Positions 1-7,416 of a stretch of 64,000 nucleotides of DNA are shown here, in pieces (within the stretch, counting starts at the first letter, position 1; every line of letters begins with the position of its first letter). The position numbers were made by a program, and so were the translations under genes. A model generated the notes under the pieces. It was not told where the DNA came from. It worked only from the letters and a program-made list of their open reading frames with translations, and made no database searches. Origin of the DNA: Streptomyces taklimakanensis (GTDB lineage: Bacteria; Actinomycetota; Actinomycetes; Streptomycetales; Streptomycetaceae); the NCBI RefSeq assembly GCF_009709575.1, contig NZ_WIXO01000001.1:372001-436000 (forward strand). The letters run 5' to 3'.

Positions 1-664
1 CGGGGTCCAGGTCCTGCCACACGAAGTGACTGGGGTCGAAGTTCAGCCCGAAGGCGGGACGGTGGTCGACGGCCCGGAGCGCCCGGTGGGTGGTCCAGTA
101 GTCGTAGGCGATCTCGCCGGGGTGGACCTCGTGGGCGAAGCGGACGCCCTCGGTGTCGAAGACGTCCAGGATCGGGTTCCAGCGGTCGGCGAAGTCGGTG
201 TAGCCCCGTTCGATCATCGCCTCCGACGCCGGCGGGAACATCGCGACCAGGTGCCAGATGGCCGAACCGGTGAAACCGACGACGGTGCGCACGCCGAAGG
301 CCGCGGCGGCGCGGGCGGTGTCGGCCATCTCGGCGGCGGCCCGCCGCCGCACTCCCTCGGGCTCGCCGTCGCCCCAGATCCGGGCGGGCAGGATGGCCCG
401 GTGCCGCTCGTCGACGATCGCGTCGCACACGGCCTGCCCGACCAGGTGGTTGGAGATCGCCCAGCACCTCAGGCCGTACTTCTCCAACAGGGCGCGGCGT
501 CCGGCGAGGTAGCCGGACTCGTTCAGGGCCCGGTCCACCTCGAAGTGGTCGCCCCAGCAGGCCAGTTCCAGTCCGTCGTAGCCGAAGTCCCGGGCCAGGC
601 GGCAGACCTCCTCCAGCGGCAGGTCCGCCCACTGCCCGGTGAACAGGGTGAAGGGTCGGGGCAC
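1..664 (-). CDS. sugar phosphate isomerase/epimerase (3' end cut by window edge)
   Basis: About 221 codons are visible; the C-terminus lies beyond base 1. The start is a GTG at 662-664 preceded by a strong GAGGAGG ribosome site, giving [12 protein letters not shown]. The protein looks like an AP-endonuclease-2-type TIM barrel: an early [14 protein letters not shown] segment, then AHEVHPGE and [12 protein letters not shown] near the visible end, which carry the Glu, His and Asp residues that usually bind the metal in xylose-isomerase-like epimerases. It is the last visible gene of the minus-strand sugar operon, 24 bases after the Gfo/Idh oxidoreductase gene, a common pairing in inositol and rare-sugar catabolism. 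The substrate cannot be named from sequence. Confidence 0.85.
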   Translation of the reverse strand, partial: MPRPFTLFTGQWADLPLEEVCRLARDFGYDGLELACWGDHFEVDRALNESGYLAGRRALLEKYGLRCWAISNHLVGQAVCDAIVDERHRAILPARIWGDGEPEGVRRRAAAEMADTARAAAAFGVRTVVGFTGSAIWHLVAMFPPASEAMIERGYTDFADRWNPILDVFDTEGVRFAHEVHPGEIAYDYWTTHRALRAVDHRPAFGLNFDPSHFVWQDLDP

Positions 665-688
665 GGTGCCTCCTCCTCGAAGAACGCG

Positions 689-1912
689 TCAGGCGGGAAC
701 GGGGGCCGCCGGTGTCACCGGCGGCACGGGGGTGTAGGCGGAGTTGTTCGCGGCGCTCTCCTCGACCGCGGCCAGCACCCGCTGCACCCGGAGGCCGTCG
801 TCGAAGGACGGCTCGGGCTGCTCCCCGGCGGCGACGGCGCACAGCAGGTCCCGCGCCTGGTGGACGAAGCTGTGTTCGTAGCCGAGGCCGTGGCCGGGCG
901 GCCACCAGCCTTCCAGGTAGGGGTGGTCGGGCTCGGTGGCCAGGATGCGGCGGAACCCGGCGGTGGACGCCGGCTCGGTGCCGTCGTAGAGGTACAGCTC
1001 GTTGAGGCGCTCCAGGTCGAAGACGAGCGATCCGCGCTCCCCGTTGAGCTCGACGCGCAGCGCGTTCTTGCGTCCGGTGGCGAACCGGGTGGCCTCGAAG
1101 GAGGCCAGCGCCCCGGAGGCGAGTCGCCCGGTGATCAGGGCGGCGTCGTCCACGGTGACCTCGCCCCGCCGGTCGCCCCCGGTGCCCGACAGCCCCGTGA
1201 CGGGCCCCTCGGGCAGCGGTCGTTCCCGCACGAAGGTCTCGGTCAGCGCGGAGACCCCGGTCAACGGCTCGCCCGCCAGGTACTGGGCGATGTCGATGGC
1301 GTGGGAGCCGATGTCCCCCAGCGCTCCGGAGCCGGCCTGTTCCCGGCGCAACCGCCAGGTCAGCGGGGCCTGTGGGTCGGTGAGCCAGTCCTGGAGGTAG
1401 GTGACCCGCACGTGCCGCAGCTCCCCGATCCGTCCCGTCTCCACCATCCGGCGGGCCAGGGCCAGGGCCGGCAGGCGCCGGTAGTTGAACCCCACCACGG
1501 CCAGCTGTCCGCGCCGCCGGGCGGCTCGGGCGGCATCGGCCATGGCCTCCGCCTCCGCCACGCTGTTGGCCAGCGGTTTCTCGCACAGGACGTGCTTGCC
1601 CGCCTCCAGAGCGGCGATGGCGATCTCGGCGTGGCTGTTGCCGGGGGTGCAGACGTCGACGAGCTGGACGTCGTCGCGGGCGATCAGCTCCCGCCAGTCG
1701 GTTTCGGCCGCGGCCCATCCCAACCGGTCCGCCGCGGCACGCACCGCGTCCGCGTCCCGACCGCACACGGCGGACATCACGGGGCTCAGCGGTAGGTCGT
1801 AGACGTGGGCGACGGTGCGCCAGGCCTGGGAGTGGACGGCGCCCATGAAGGCGTAGCCCACCATGCCCACACCGAGGGTGGGCCGCTTGCTCTCGTTGTC
1901 GGAAACGTCCAT
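689..1912 (-). CDS. Gfo/Idh/MocA family NAD(P)-dependent oxidoreductase
   Basis: A 407-residue sugar or cyclitol dehydrogenase of the Gfo/Idh/MocA family. The N-terminal Rossmann fold shows GVGMVGYAFMG (residues 14-24); the family EKP motif is at 111-113 (Lys112 expected in catalysis) and a GSHAIDIA stretch supplies His204 and Asp207. Length is normal. The ATG at 1910-1912 starts MDVSDNES, where the family fold begins; the open frame continues upstream but without homology. It follows the ABC binding-protein gene after an 80-base gap filled by a perfect 22-bp stem-loop, and precedes a sugar isomerase gene, so it probably oxidises the sugar imported by the upstream transporter. The exact substrate is unknown. 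Confidence 0.9.
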   Translation of the reverse strand: MDVSDNESKRPTLGVGMVGYAFMGAVHSQAWRTVAHVYDLPLSPVMSAVCGRDADAVRAAADRLGWAAAETDWRELIARDDVQLVDVCTPGNSHAEIAIAALEAGKHVLCEKPLANSVAEAEAMADAARAARRRGQLAVVGFNYRRLPALALARRMVETGRIGELRHVRVTYLQDWLTDPQAPLTWRLRREQAGSGALGDIGSHAIDIAQYLAGEPLTGVSALTETFVRERPLPEGPVTGLSGTGGDRRGEVTVDDAALITGRLASGALASFEATRFATGRKNALRVELNGERGSLVFDLERLNELYLYDGTEPASTAGFRRILATEPDHPYLEGWWPPGHGLGYEHSFVHQARDLLCAVAAGEQPEPSFDDGLRVQRVLAAVEESAANNSAYTPVPPVTPAAPVPA

Positions 1913-1942
1913 GGGGTCTCCAAATCGTCGTCCGCGTCGTCG

Positions 1943-1994
1943 GATCCGTACCCGGACGGCCCCCGCTCCGACGGGGGCCGTCCGGGTACGGATC
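1943..1994 (-). terminator. 22-bp perfect stem-loop between binding-protein and oxidoreductase genes
   Basis: Bases 1943-1964 pair perfectly with 1973-1994 around an 8-base loop. The stem invades the stop codon of the binding-protein gene (1993-1995). There is no U-tract. Placed after the gene needed in greatest amount, it could be a partial terminator or an mRNA-stabilising structure that raises binding protein over downstream enzymes; that role is inferred. Confidence 0.75.
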
Positions 1995-3042
1995 ACCGGA
2001 AGCCGGTCGGCAGGTACTGCTCGACGTTGTCCTTGGTGACGACGGCGGAGTAGAGGGTGAGGGAGGCCGGGATCTCGAACTCGGCGAGCCCGCCGATCCC
2101 CTTGCCCTGCCCGAGCGCGCGGGCCAGGTCGATGGCGGACGCGGCCATGGTGGGCGGGTAGAGCACGGTGGCCTTCAGCACGGTGTCGTCCGCCTTGATC
2201 GCGTCCATGGCGTGCTTCGAACCCGCCCCGCCGACCATGAAGAACTCGTCGCGCCCGGCCTGCTGGATGGCGCGTTCGGCGCCCACGCCCTGGTCGTCGT
2301 CGTGGTTCCACAGCGCGTCGAACTCGGGGACGGCGCGCAGCAACTGGGCCATCTTGGCCTGGCCGGACTCGACGGTGAACTCGGCGGCCTGGCGGGCGAC
2401 CTTCTCGATGTTGGGGTAGTTCTTCAGCGCGTCGTCGAAGCCCTGGGTGCGCTGCCGGGTCAGCTCCAGGTTGTCCAGCCCGGCCAACTCGACGACCTTG
2501 GCGTTCTCCTTGTCCTTGAGCCTCTCGCCGATGTAGCGCCCGGCGTTGAGTCCCATGCCGTAGTTGTCGCCGCCGATCCAGCAGCGGTACGCCTGCGGGG
2601 AGGCGAAGATCCGGTCGAGGTTGACCACGGGGATGCCCGCGTCCATGGCCTTCAACCCGACCTGGGTGAGGGCCTTGCCGTCGGCCGGGAGGACGACCAG
2701 GACGTCGACCTTCTTGTTGATGAGGGTTTCGATCTGACCGATCTGCTGGGCGGTGTCGTTGGACCCCTCGGTGGCCTCCAGGGTGACGTCGGAGTACGTC
2801 CCGGCGCGCTCGGTGGCCATCTCGTTGATGGCGTTGAGCCAGCCGTGGTCGGCCTGCGGACCGGCGAAGCCGATGGTCACCGGCTTCCCCGGCGCGTCGT
2901 CGGCGGCGTCGGCCCGGCGGGCGTCGGTGTCCTCCGCGTCGTTGTTCTCGTTGCTGGTGCAGCCGGTCAGGAGGGCGCCGGCGGAGACCGCGGCGGTGCC
3001 GAACAGCAGCCCTCTGCGACTGGGTAGGGAGAATGTGGACAT
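1993..3042 (-). CDS. sugar ABC transporter substrate-binding lipoprotein
   Basis: A 349-residue extracellular solute-binding protein of the ribose/galactose (periplasmic-binding-protein type 1) family. The N-terminus has a twin-arginine pair (Arg9-Arg10) and a lipobox LTGC with Cys28 as the lipid anchor, followed by an acidic Asn/Asp-rich linker and the fold beginning KPVTIGFAGPQADHGW. VVLPADGKAL and GIPVVNLDR are typical of sugar-binding members. The ATG at 3040-3042 has a GAAGGG ribosome site. It lies 79 bases after the permease gene, as expected for the third component of the importer. Confidence 0.92.
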   Translation of the reverse strand: MSTFSLPSRRGLLFGTAAVSAGALLTGCTSNENNDAEDTDARRADAADDAPGKPVTIGFAGPQADHGWLNAINEMATERAGTYSDVTLEATEGSNDTAQQIGQIETLINKKVDVLVVLPADGKALTQVGLKAMDAGIPVVNLDRIFASPQAYRCWIGGDNYGMGLNAGRYIGERLKDKENAKVVELAGLDNLELTRQRTQGFDDALKNYPNIEKVARQAAEFTVESGQAKMAQLLRAVPEFDALWNHDDDQGVGAERAIQQAGRDEFFMVGGAGSKHAMDAIKADDTVLKATVLYPPTMAASAIDLARALGQGKGIGGLAEFEIPASLTLYSAVVTKDNVEQYLPTGFR

Positions 3043-3121
3043 GACAGACCCTTCGTTCAACGTGTGGGGCTGTGGGCGAAAGGGGCGTCCGGGGAGGCGG
3101 ACGGAGACGGTCGGGTGGCGG

Positions 3122-4174
3122 TCAGGTGGAGGTGCCACCGCGCGCGGTGCGGTGCTGGACCAGGACGGCGGCGACGATGATCGCTCCCTTGGCGATCTGC
3201 TGGACGTCGCTCTGGAGGTTGTTGAGGGCGAACAGGTTGGTGATGGTGGTGAAGATCAGGACGCCCAGGACGGAGCCGGTGATGGTGCCGCGACCCCCGC
3301 TGAGGAGGGTGCCGCCGATGATCGCCGCGGCGATGGCGTCGAGCTCGTAGAGGTTGCCGTTGGTGTTCTGGCCGGAGCCGGTGAGGACGATCAGCATGAA
3401 GGCGGCGATGCCGCAGCACAGCCCGGACAGCAGGTACAGCAGCAGCCGGTGCCGCCTGACGTCGATGCCCGCCAGCCGGGCGGCCTCGGCGTTCCCGCCG
3501 ACGGCGACGGTACGGCGGCCGAAGGTGGTGCGCCCCAGCAGCAGCCATCCGGCCAGCGTGACGGCGGCGAAGATCAGCACCAGGGGCGGCACGCCCAACA
3601 CGTAGGCGTCGCGCAGCCCGAGCTCCAGCACCGCGTCGACCTCGACGACCTGGGTCTTGCCGTCGCTGATCTGCAGGGCCAGGCCGCGGGCCGAGGCGAG
3701 CATGGCCAGGGTGGCGATGAAGGGGACCATCGGTCCGTAGGCGACGAGCACGCCGTTGACCAGCCCGCAACCGAGTCCGACCAGCAGCGCGCACAGCAGC
3801 ATCCCGCCCAGCCCGAACTCCTGGGTGGCCACCGTGGTCGCCCACACCGAGGCCAGGGCGACGATCGCGCCGACGGACAGGTCGATGCCGCCTCCGATGA
3901 TCACGAAGGTGACGCCGACGGTGACGACGCCGATGACGGACGCCTGGGTGAGGACGAGCTGGAGGTTCCCGGTGCTCAGGAACTGCTCGGGCACGGTGAC
4001 GGCGCCGACGGCCACCAACACCGCCAGGACACCGAACAGGGACAGGTGGTGCAGGTCGATCGGCACGGACCCGATCCGACTCCCGCGGGACGGGGGCGCG
4101 GGGACGGCCTCGTCCCCGTCGGGGTTCCCTGCGGGGTCCTTCGGCGGCTTCCCGGCGGGCGCGGCGCTCAGCAC
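3122..4174 (-). CDS. sugar ABC transporter permease (RbsC-like)
   Basis: A 350-residue integral membrane protein with about ten hydrophobic segments after a Pro-rich cytoplasmic N-terminus. GGGIDLSVGAIVALASV and GNAEAARLAGIDVRRHR are signatures of ribose/xylose-type permeases, the latter including the EAA-type loop that contacts the ATPase. It starts with GTG at 4172-4174, overlapping the end of the ATPase gene by 7 bases, so translation is probably coupled. It forms the channel of the importer with the neighbouring ATPase and lipoprotein. Confidence 0.92.
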   Translation of the reverse strand: MLSAAPAGKPPKDPAGNPDGDEAVPAPPSRGSRIGSVPIDLHHLSLFGVLAVLVAVGAVTVPEQFLSTGNLQLVLTQASVIGVVTVGVTFVIIGGGIDLSVGAIVALASVWATTVATQEFGLGGMLLCALLVGLGCGLVNGVLVAYGPMVPFIATLAMLASARGLALQISDGKTQVVEVDAVLELGLRDAYVLGVPPLVLIFAAVTLAGWLLLGRTTFGRRTVAVGGNAEAARLAGIDVRRHRLLLYLLSGLCCGIAAFMLIVLTGSGQNTNGNLYELDAIAAAIIGGTLLSGGRGTITGSVLGVLIFTTITNLFALNNLQSDVQQIAKGAIIVAAVLVQHRTARGGTST

Positions 4175-5724
4175 TGCGTGCTCCCTTCCATGACGAGGTC
4201 GAGGACCCGGTGCTCGTCGAGCTCCCGGGCGGGGGCGGTGTGGACGACGTGTCCCTCGCGCAGCACCAGCACCCGGTCGGCCAGGCCGAGCACCTCGGGC
4301 ACTTCACTGGAGACCAGCAGCACGGCCCGTCCCGCCCCGGCCAACCGGCGGATCAGCGCGTACAGTTCGGCACGGGCTCCGACGTCGACGCCGCGGGTGG
4401 GCTCGTCCAACAGCAGGACCCGGCAGTCGCGCAGCAGCCAGCGCGCCAGGACGGCCTTCTGTTGGTTGCCGCCGGAGAGGGTGCGCACCGGGCGGTCCGG
4501 ATCGTCGGGGCGCAGGGACAGCTCACGGACGGCCGTGTGGGCGGCGGTGCGTTCGCGGGCGCGGTCCAGCCATCCGCCGCGGGCGTAGCGGGACAGGCAC
4601 GCCAGGGTCACGTTGCGGGTGACGGACTCCAGCATCAACAGCCCCTGGGTCTTGCGCTCCTCGGGCGCGAGCCCGAGCCCGGCGCGGACGGCGGCGGTGA
4701 CGCTGCCGGGGCGCAGGGGGCGCCCGTCGACCAGGACCCGGCCGGCGTCGGGGCGGCGGGCTCCGTAGATCGTCTCCAGGATCTCCGAACGCCCGGAGCC
4801 GACCAGCCCGGCCAGACCCACGATCTCCCCGGGACGCACCTGGAGGTCCAGCGGCGCGAACTCCCCCGCGCGCGCCAGGCCCTCGACCCGCAGCACCGGT
4901 TCGGTTCGAGGCGGACCGGGAGGACGTTCGGGGAAGACGTACTCCACGTCGCGTCCGGTCATCAGGGAGACGAGGTCGCGGGTGGGTGTGGTGCGGGCGG
5001 GCAGGCCGCGGGCGGCGGTGCGGCCGTCCTTGAGCACGGTGACGCGGTCGCCGATGCGGCGGATCTCCTCCATCCGGTGGGAGATGTAGAGGACGGCGAC
5101 CCCGTCGGCGGTGAGGGAGGCCACGACGCGGAAGAGGTTGTCCACCTCGTCGGGGCCGAGCGCGGCGGACGGTTCGTCCATCACGATCAGGCGTGCCCGG
5201 TGGGAGAGGGCGCGGGCCATGGAGACGATCTGCCGGCCGGCCGCGGGCAGCGCGCCGACGGGGGTGTCCGGGGCGATCTCGCCGTGACCGAGCCGGGCCA
5301 GGAGGGACGCGGTGCGGGCGCGGGCCTCACGGGACCGGACGAACCCGGCGGTGGCCCTCTCATGGCCGAGGAAGACGTTCTCGGCCACCGACAGGTGCTC
5401 CACCAGGTCCAGTTCCTGGTGGATGGTGGCGATGCCCAGCCGCACGGCGGCGACGGGCGATTTCGGGCGGACCGCCTCGCCGCGCCAGGTGATCTCCCCG
5501 CCGTCGGGTTGGTGGACTCCGGCGAGCACCTTGATCAGGGTGGACTTGCCGGCCCCGTTCTGGCCCAGCAGGCAGTGCACCTCTCCGGGGAGGACGTCGA
5601 GGTCGACCCCGTCGAGGGCGCGGACGCCGGGGAAGGACTTGGTGATGCCGGCCGTCGCCAGCAGGGGCGTCGAAGGGGAGGGCGAGCCGGAGGCGGGATC
5701 CGGCGGATCGTGCTCTGGTGCCAT
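4168..5724 (-). CDS. sugar ABC transporter ATPase with two nucleotide-binding domains (RbsA-like)
   Basis: A 518-residue fused double ATPase, the normal length for the RbsA/MglA/XylG family. Domain 1 carries the Walker A GQNGAGKST near residues 54-62 and the Walker B IVMDEPSAALG; domain 2 carries the signature LSGGNQQKAVLARWL and LLLDEPTRGVDVGA. Domain 2 has GLVGSGRSEI in place of a canonical Walker A, as is usual in this family. I start it at the ATG at 5722-5724, with GAGGAG upstream; the frame is open further upstream but lacks family sequence. It is the first transporter gene after the ROK regulator. Confidence 0.93.
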   Translation of the reverse strand: MAPEHDPPDPASGSPSPSTPLLATAGITKSFPGVRALDGVDLDVLPGEVHCLLGQNGAGKSTLIKVLAGVHQPDGGEITWRGEAVRPKSPVAAVRLGIATIHQELDLVEHLSVAENVFLGHERATAGFVRSREARARTASLLARLGHGEIAPDTPVGALPAAGRQIVSMARALSHRARLIVMDEPSAALGPDEVDNLFRVVASLTADGVAVLYISHRMEEIRRIGDRVTVLKDGRTAARGLPARTTPTRDLVSLMTGRDVEYVFPERPPGPPRTEPVLRVEGLARAGEFAPLDLQVRPGEIVGLAGLVGSGRSEILETIYGARRPDAGRVLVDGRPLRPGSVTAAVRAGLGLAPEERKTQGLLMLESVTRNVTLACLSRYARGGWLDRARERTAAHTAVRELSLRPDDPDRPVRTLSGGNQQKAVLARWLLRDCRVLLLDEPTRGVDVGARAELYALIRRLAGAGRAVLLVSSEVPEVLGLADRVLVLREGHVVHTAPARELDEHRVLDLVMEGSTQC

Positions 5725-5972
5725 GGCGGACTCCTCGGCTGGTTCGGCCGGTGAGGTGGACAGGGCCGGTTCAGGGCAGGTCTCGGGGCGGGGCCGGGTG
5801 TGGTGCGGCACCGCCGGACGCGGTGTGGTGCGGGGCGCACGGTGCGGACGCGGGGGTGCGCACGGTGGTGCCGTGGTGGGGTGGTGCGGCGGTGCCGTGG
5901 TGCCGTGGTGCGGTCGCGGTGCGTCGCGGGGACGGGAGGCGGATGTCGGAGGGGCGGTGCCGTGACCGGCCG
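5725..5972. repeat. gene-free GTG-rich stretch between ROK and ATPase genes
   Basis: A 248-base gap of G-rich low complexity. The 10-mer GTGCCGTGGT occurs at 5868-5877, 5892-5901 and 5900-5909, within many GTGGTG and GGTGCGG steps. No credible gene is present. It is long for an operon junction and may hold a separate promoter for the transporter genes, but no clear -10/-35 pair is visible. Confidence 0.6.
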
Positions 5973-7160
5973 TCAGGCCGGGGAGAACAGGTGGTCGCTG
6001 ATGAGCCGGGCCGCGCCGATGACTCCGGCGACGGGTCCCAGCTCACCGAGGACGATGGGGAGGTTTCCGGTGGCCAGGGGCAGGGACTGGCGGTAGACCT
6101 GGGTGCGGATGCCGGCCAGCAGGGTGTGGCCGAGACCGGTCACACCACCGCCGATCACCACCAGGCCGGGGTTGAAGAAGCTGACGAGACCGGCGACGAC
6201 CTGACCGATGCGGTCGCCGCCGTCGCGGATGAGACCGAGGGACGCGGTGTCCCCCGCCGCCGCGGCGGCCGCCACGTCGGCGGCCGTCAACCGTCCCGCC
6301 GTCTCCAGCCGGGAGGCCAGTTCGGGTGACCGGCCCTCCCGTGCGGCCTCCTCGGCGTCGCGCGCCAGCGCCGCGCCGCCGAAGTACGCCTCCAGGCAGC
6401 CTCGGTTGCCGCAGGCGCACTGGCGGCCCTGCGAACCGTGTTCCACCTGGATGTGTCCGATGTCGCCGGCGCTGCCCGTGGCGCCGCGGTAGACCTCGCC
6501 CCCCGCGACGATGCCACAGCCGATGCCGGTGCCGATCTTGACGCAGAGGAGGTCCTGCACCGATCGGGCCACGCCCGCGTGCCGCTCCCCCAGCGCCATG
6601 AGGTTCACGTCGTTGTCGACCATGACGGGGCAGCCCAACTCCTGGCTGAGCACCTCCCGGACCGGGAAGCCGTCCCAGCCGGGCATGATCGGCGGTGCGA
6701 CCGGGACGCCCTCGGGGAACCGGACCGGACCGGGCACTCCGACGCCCGCGCCGTCGAACCCCTCGGCCGCTCCGGTGGCGCGGAGCTTGGCCGCCATGGT
6801 CAGGGCCTGCTCGAAGACGGCGACCGGCCCCTCCCGGACGTCCATGGGCTGGTTGAGGTGGCCGAGGATCTCCAGTTCGGCGTTGGTGACGGCCACGTCG
6901 ACCGAGGTGGCACCGATGTCGATGCCCAGGAAACGCAGCCCCGGCGCGAGCCGGATGTTGTGGGAACGGCGCCCACCGCGCGAGGCGGCGAGTCCGTCGG
7001 CCACCACCAGACCGGTCTCCAGCAGGCGGTCGATCTCCACGGCCAGCTTGGAACGGGAGAGCTCGACCTGGTCGCCCAGCTGGGCACGGGAGTTGGGGCC
7101 TCCGTCGCGCAGCAGGCGGAGCAGTCGGGCCTGGTGCGGGTTCGCGGGCCGTGCCGTCAT
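5973..7160 (-). CDS. ROK family transcriptional regulator
   Basis: A 395-residue repressor of the NagC/Mlc/XylR type. The N-terminal winged helix (NPHQARLLRLLRDGGPNSRAQLGDQVELSRSKL) is followed by the ROK kinase-like domain with DIGATSVDVAV, VDNDVNLMALGE, KIGTGIGCGIV and the zinc-binding pattern GHIQVEHGSQGRQCACGNRGCLE. The ATG at 7158-7160 gives the natural N-terminus; AGGAGG lies about 14 bases upstream. It heads the sugar ABC operon and probably represses it until the imported sugar or a derivative binds. It is divergent from the PP2C phosphatase gene at 7417. Confidence 0.92.
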   Translation of the reverse strand: MTARPANPHQARLLRLLRDGGPNSRAQLGDQVELSRSKLAVEIDRLLETGLVVADGLAASRGGRRSHNIRLAPGLRFLGIDIGATSVDVAVTNAELEILGHLNQPMDVREGPVAVFEQALTMAAKLRATGAAEGFDGAGVGVPGPVRFPEGVPVAPPIMPGWDGFPVREVLSQELGCPVMVDNDVNLMALGERHAGVARSVQDLLCVKIGTGIGCGIVAGGEVYRGATGSAGDIGHIQVEHGSQGRQCACGNRGCLEAYFGGAALARDAEEAAREGRSPELASRLETAGRLTAADVAAAAAAGDTASLGLIRDGGDRIGQVVAGLVSFFNPGLVVIGGGVTGLGHTLLAGIRTQVYRQSLPLATGNLPIVLGELGPVAGVIGAARLISDHLFSPA

Positions 7161-7416
7161 CCGTCTCAAGCCGCCCTCCTCTCGCTGTCCGCGCCGGGGG
7201 AAACGCCGTGCCGGTCCGCCGGGGAACGTCTTCGGTTCCGCCGGGCTTTCACGGGGGAACATAGCAGCGCCTGTCGGAGTGGGGAAGAAGTTGTGCGGCG
7301 TTCCCTCTCGACTTTTTCCGCGCGCAGGACAAAGAGGGGGGCGGCGTTCCGCACCCCTCCCCCGCGTCGACCACCCACAGAGAGAAATATCCCTTTTGTG
7401 TAGATATGCTGACTGT
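7161..7416. promoter_or_regulatory. divergent intergenic region, ROK operon and PP2C phosphatase
   Basis: A 256-base gap between divergent genes. Near the plus-strand gene lies an AT-rich patch with TAGATA at 7401-7406 as a plausible -10, and a weak inverted repeat ATATC (7387-7391)/GATAT (7403-7407). No matching -35 was found. On the minus strand a CTATGT-like hexamer near 7260 could serve the ROK operon. All of this is inference from position. Confidence 0.4.

Noticed and set aside
26-1795. Long plus-strand open frame over the isomerase and oxidoreductase genes
   Set aside because: It is Gly/Val/Arg-rich with no family motifs and lies antisense to two well-recognised genes; a GC-bias shadow.
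5724-5811. Upstream extension of the sugar ABC ATPase
   Set aside because: The added residues lack family similarity and the ATG at 5722-5724 has a strong ribosome site.
5868-5909. G-quadruplex or coding repeat in the GTG-rich gap
   Set aside because: G-runs are too short and irregular for a confident quadruplex, and no frame gives a plausible protein.
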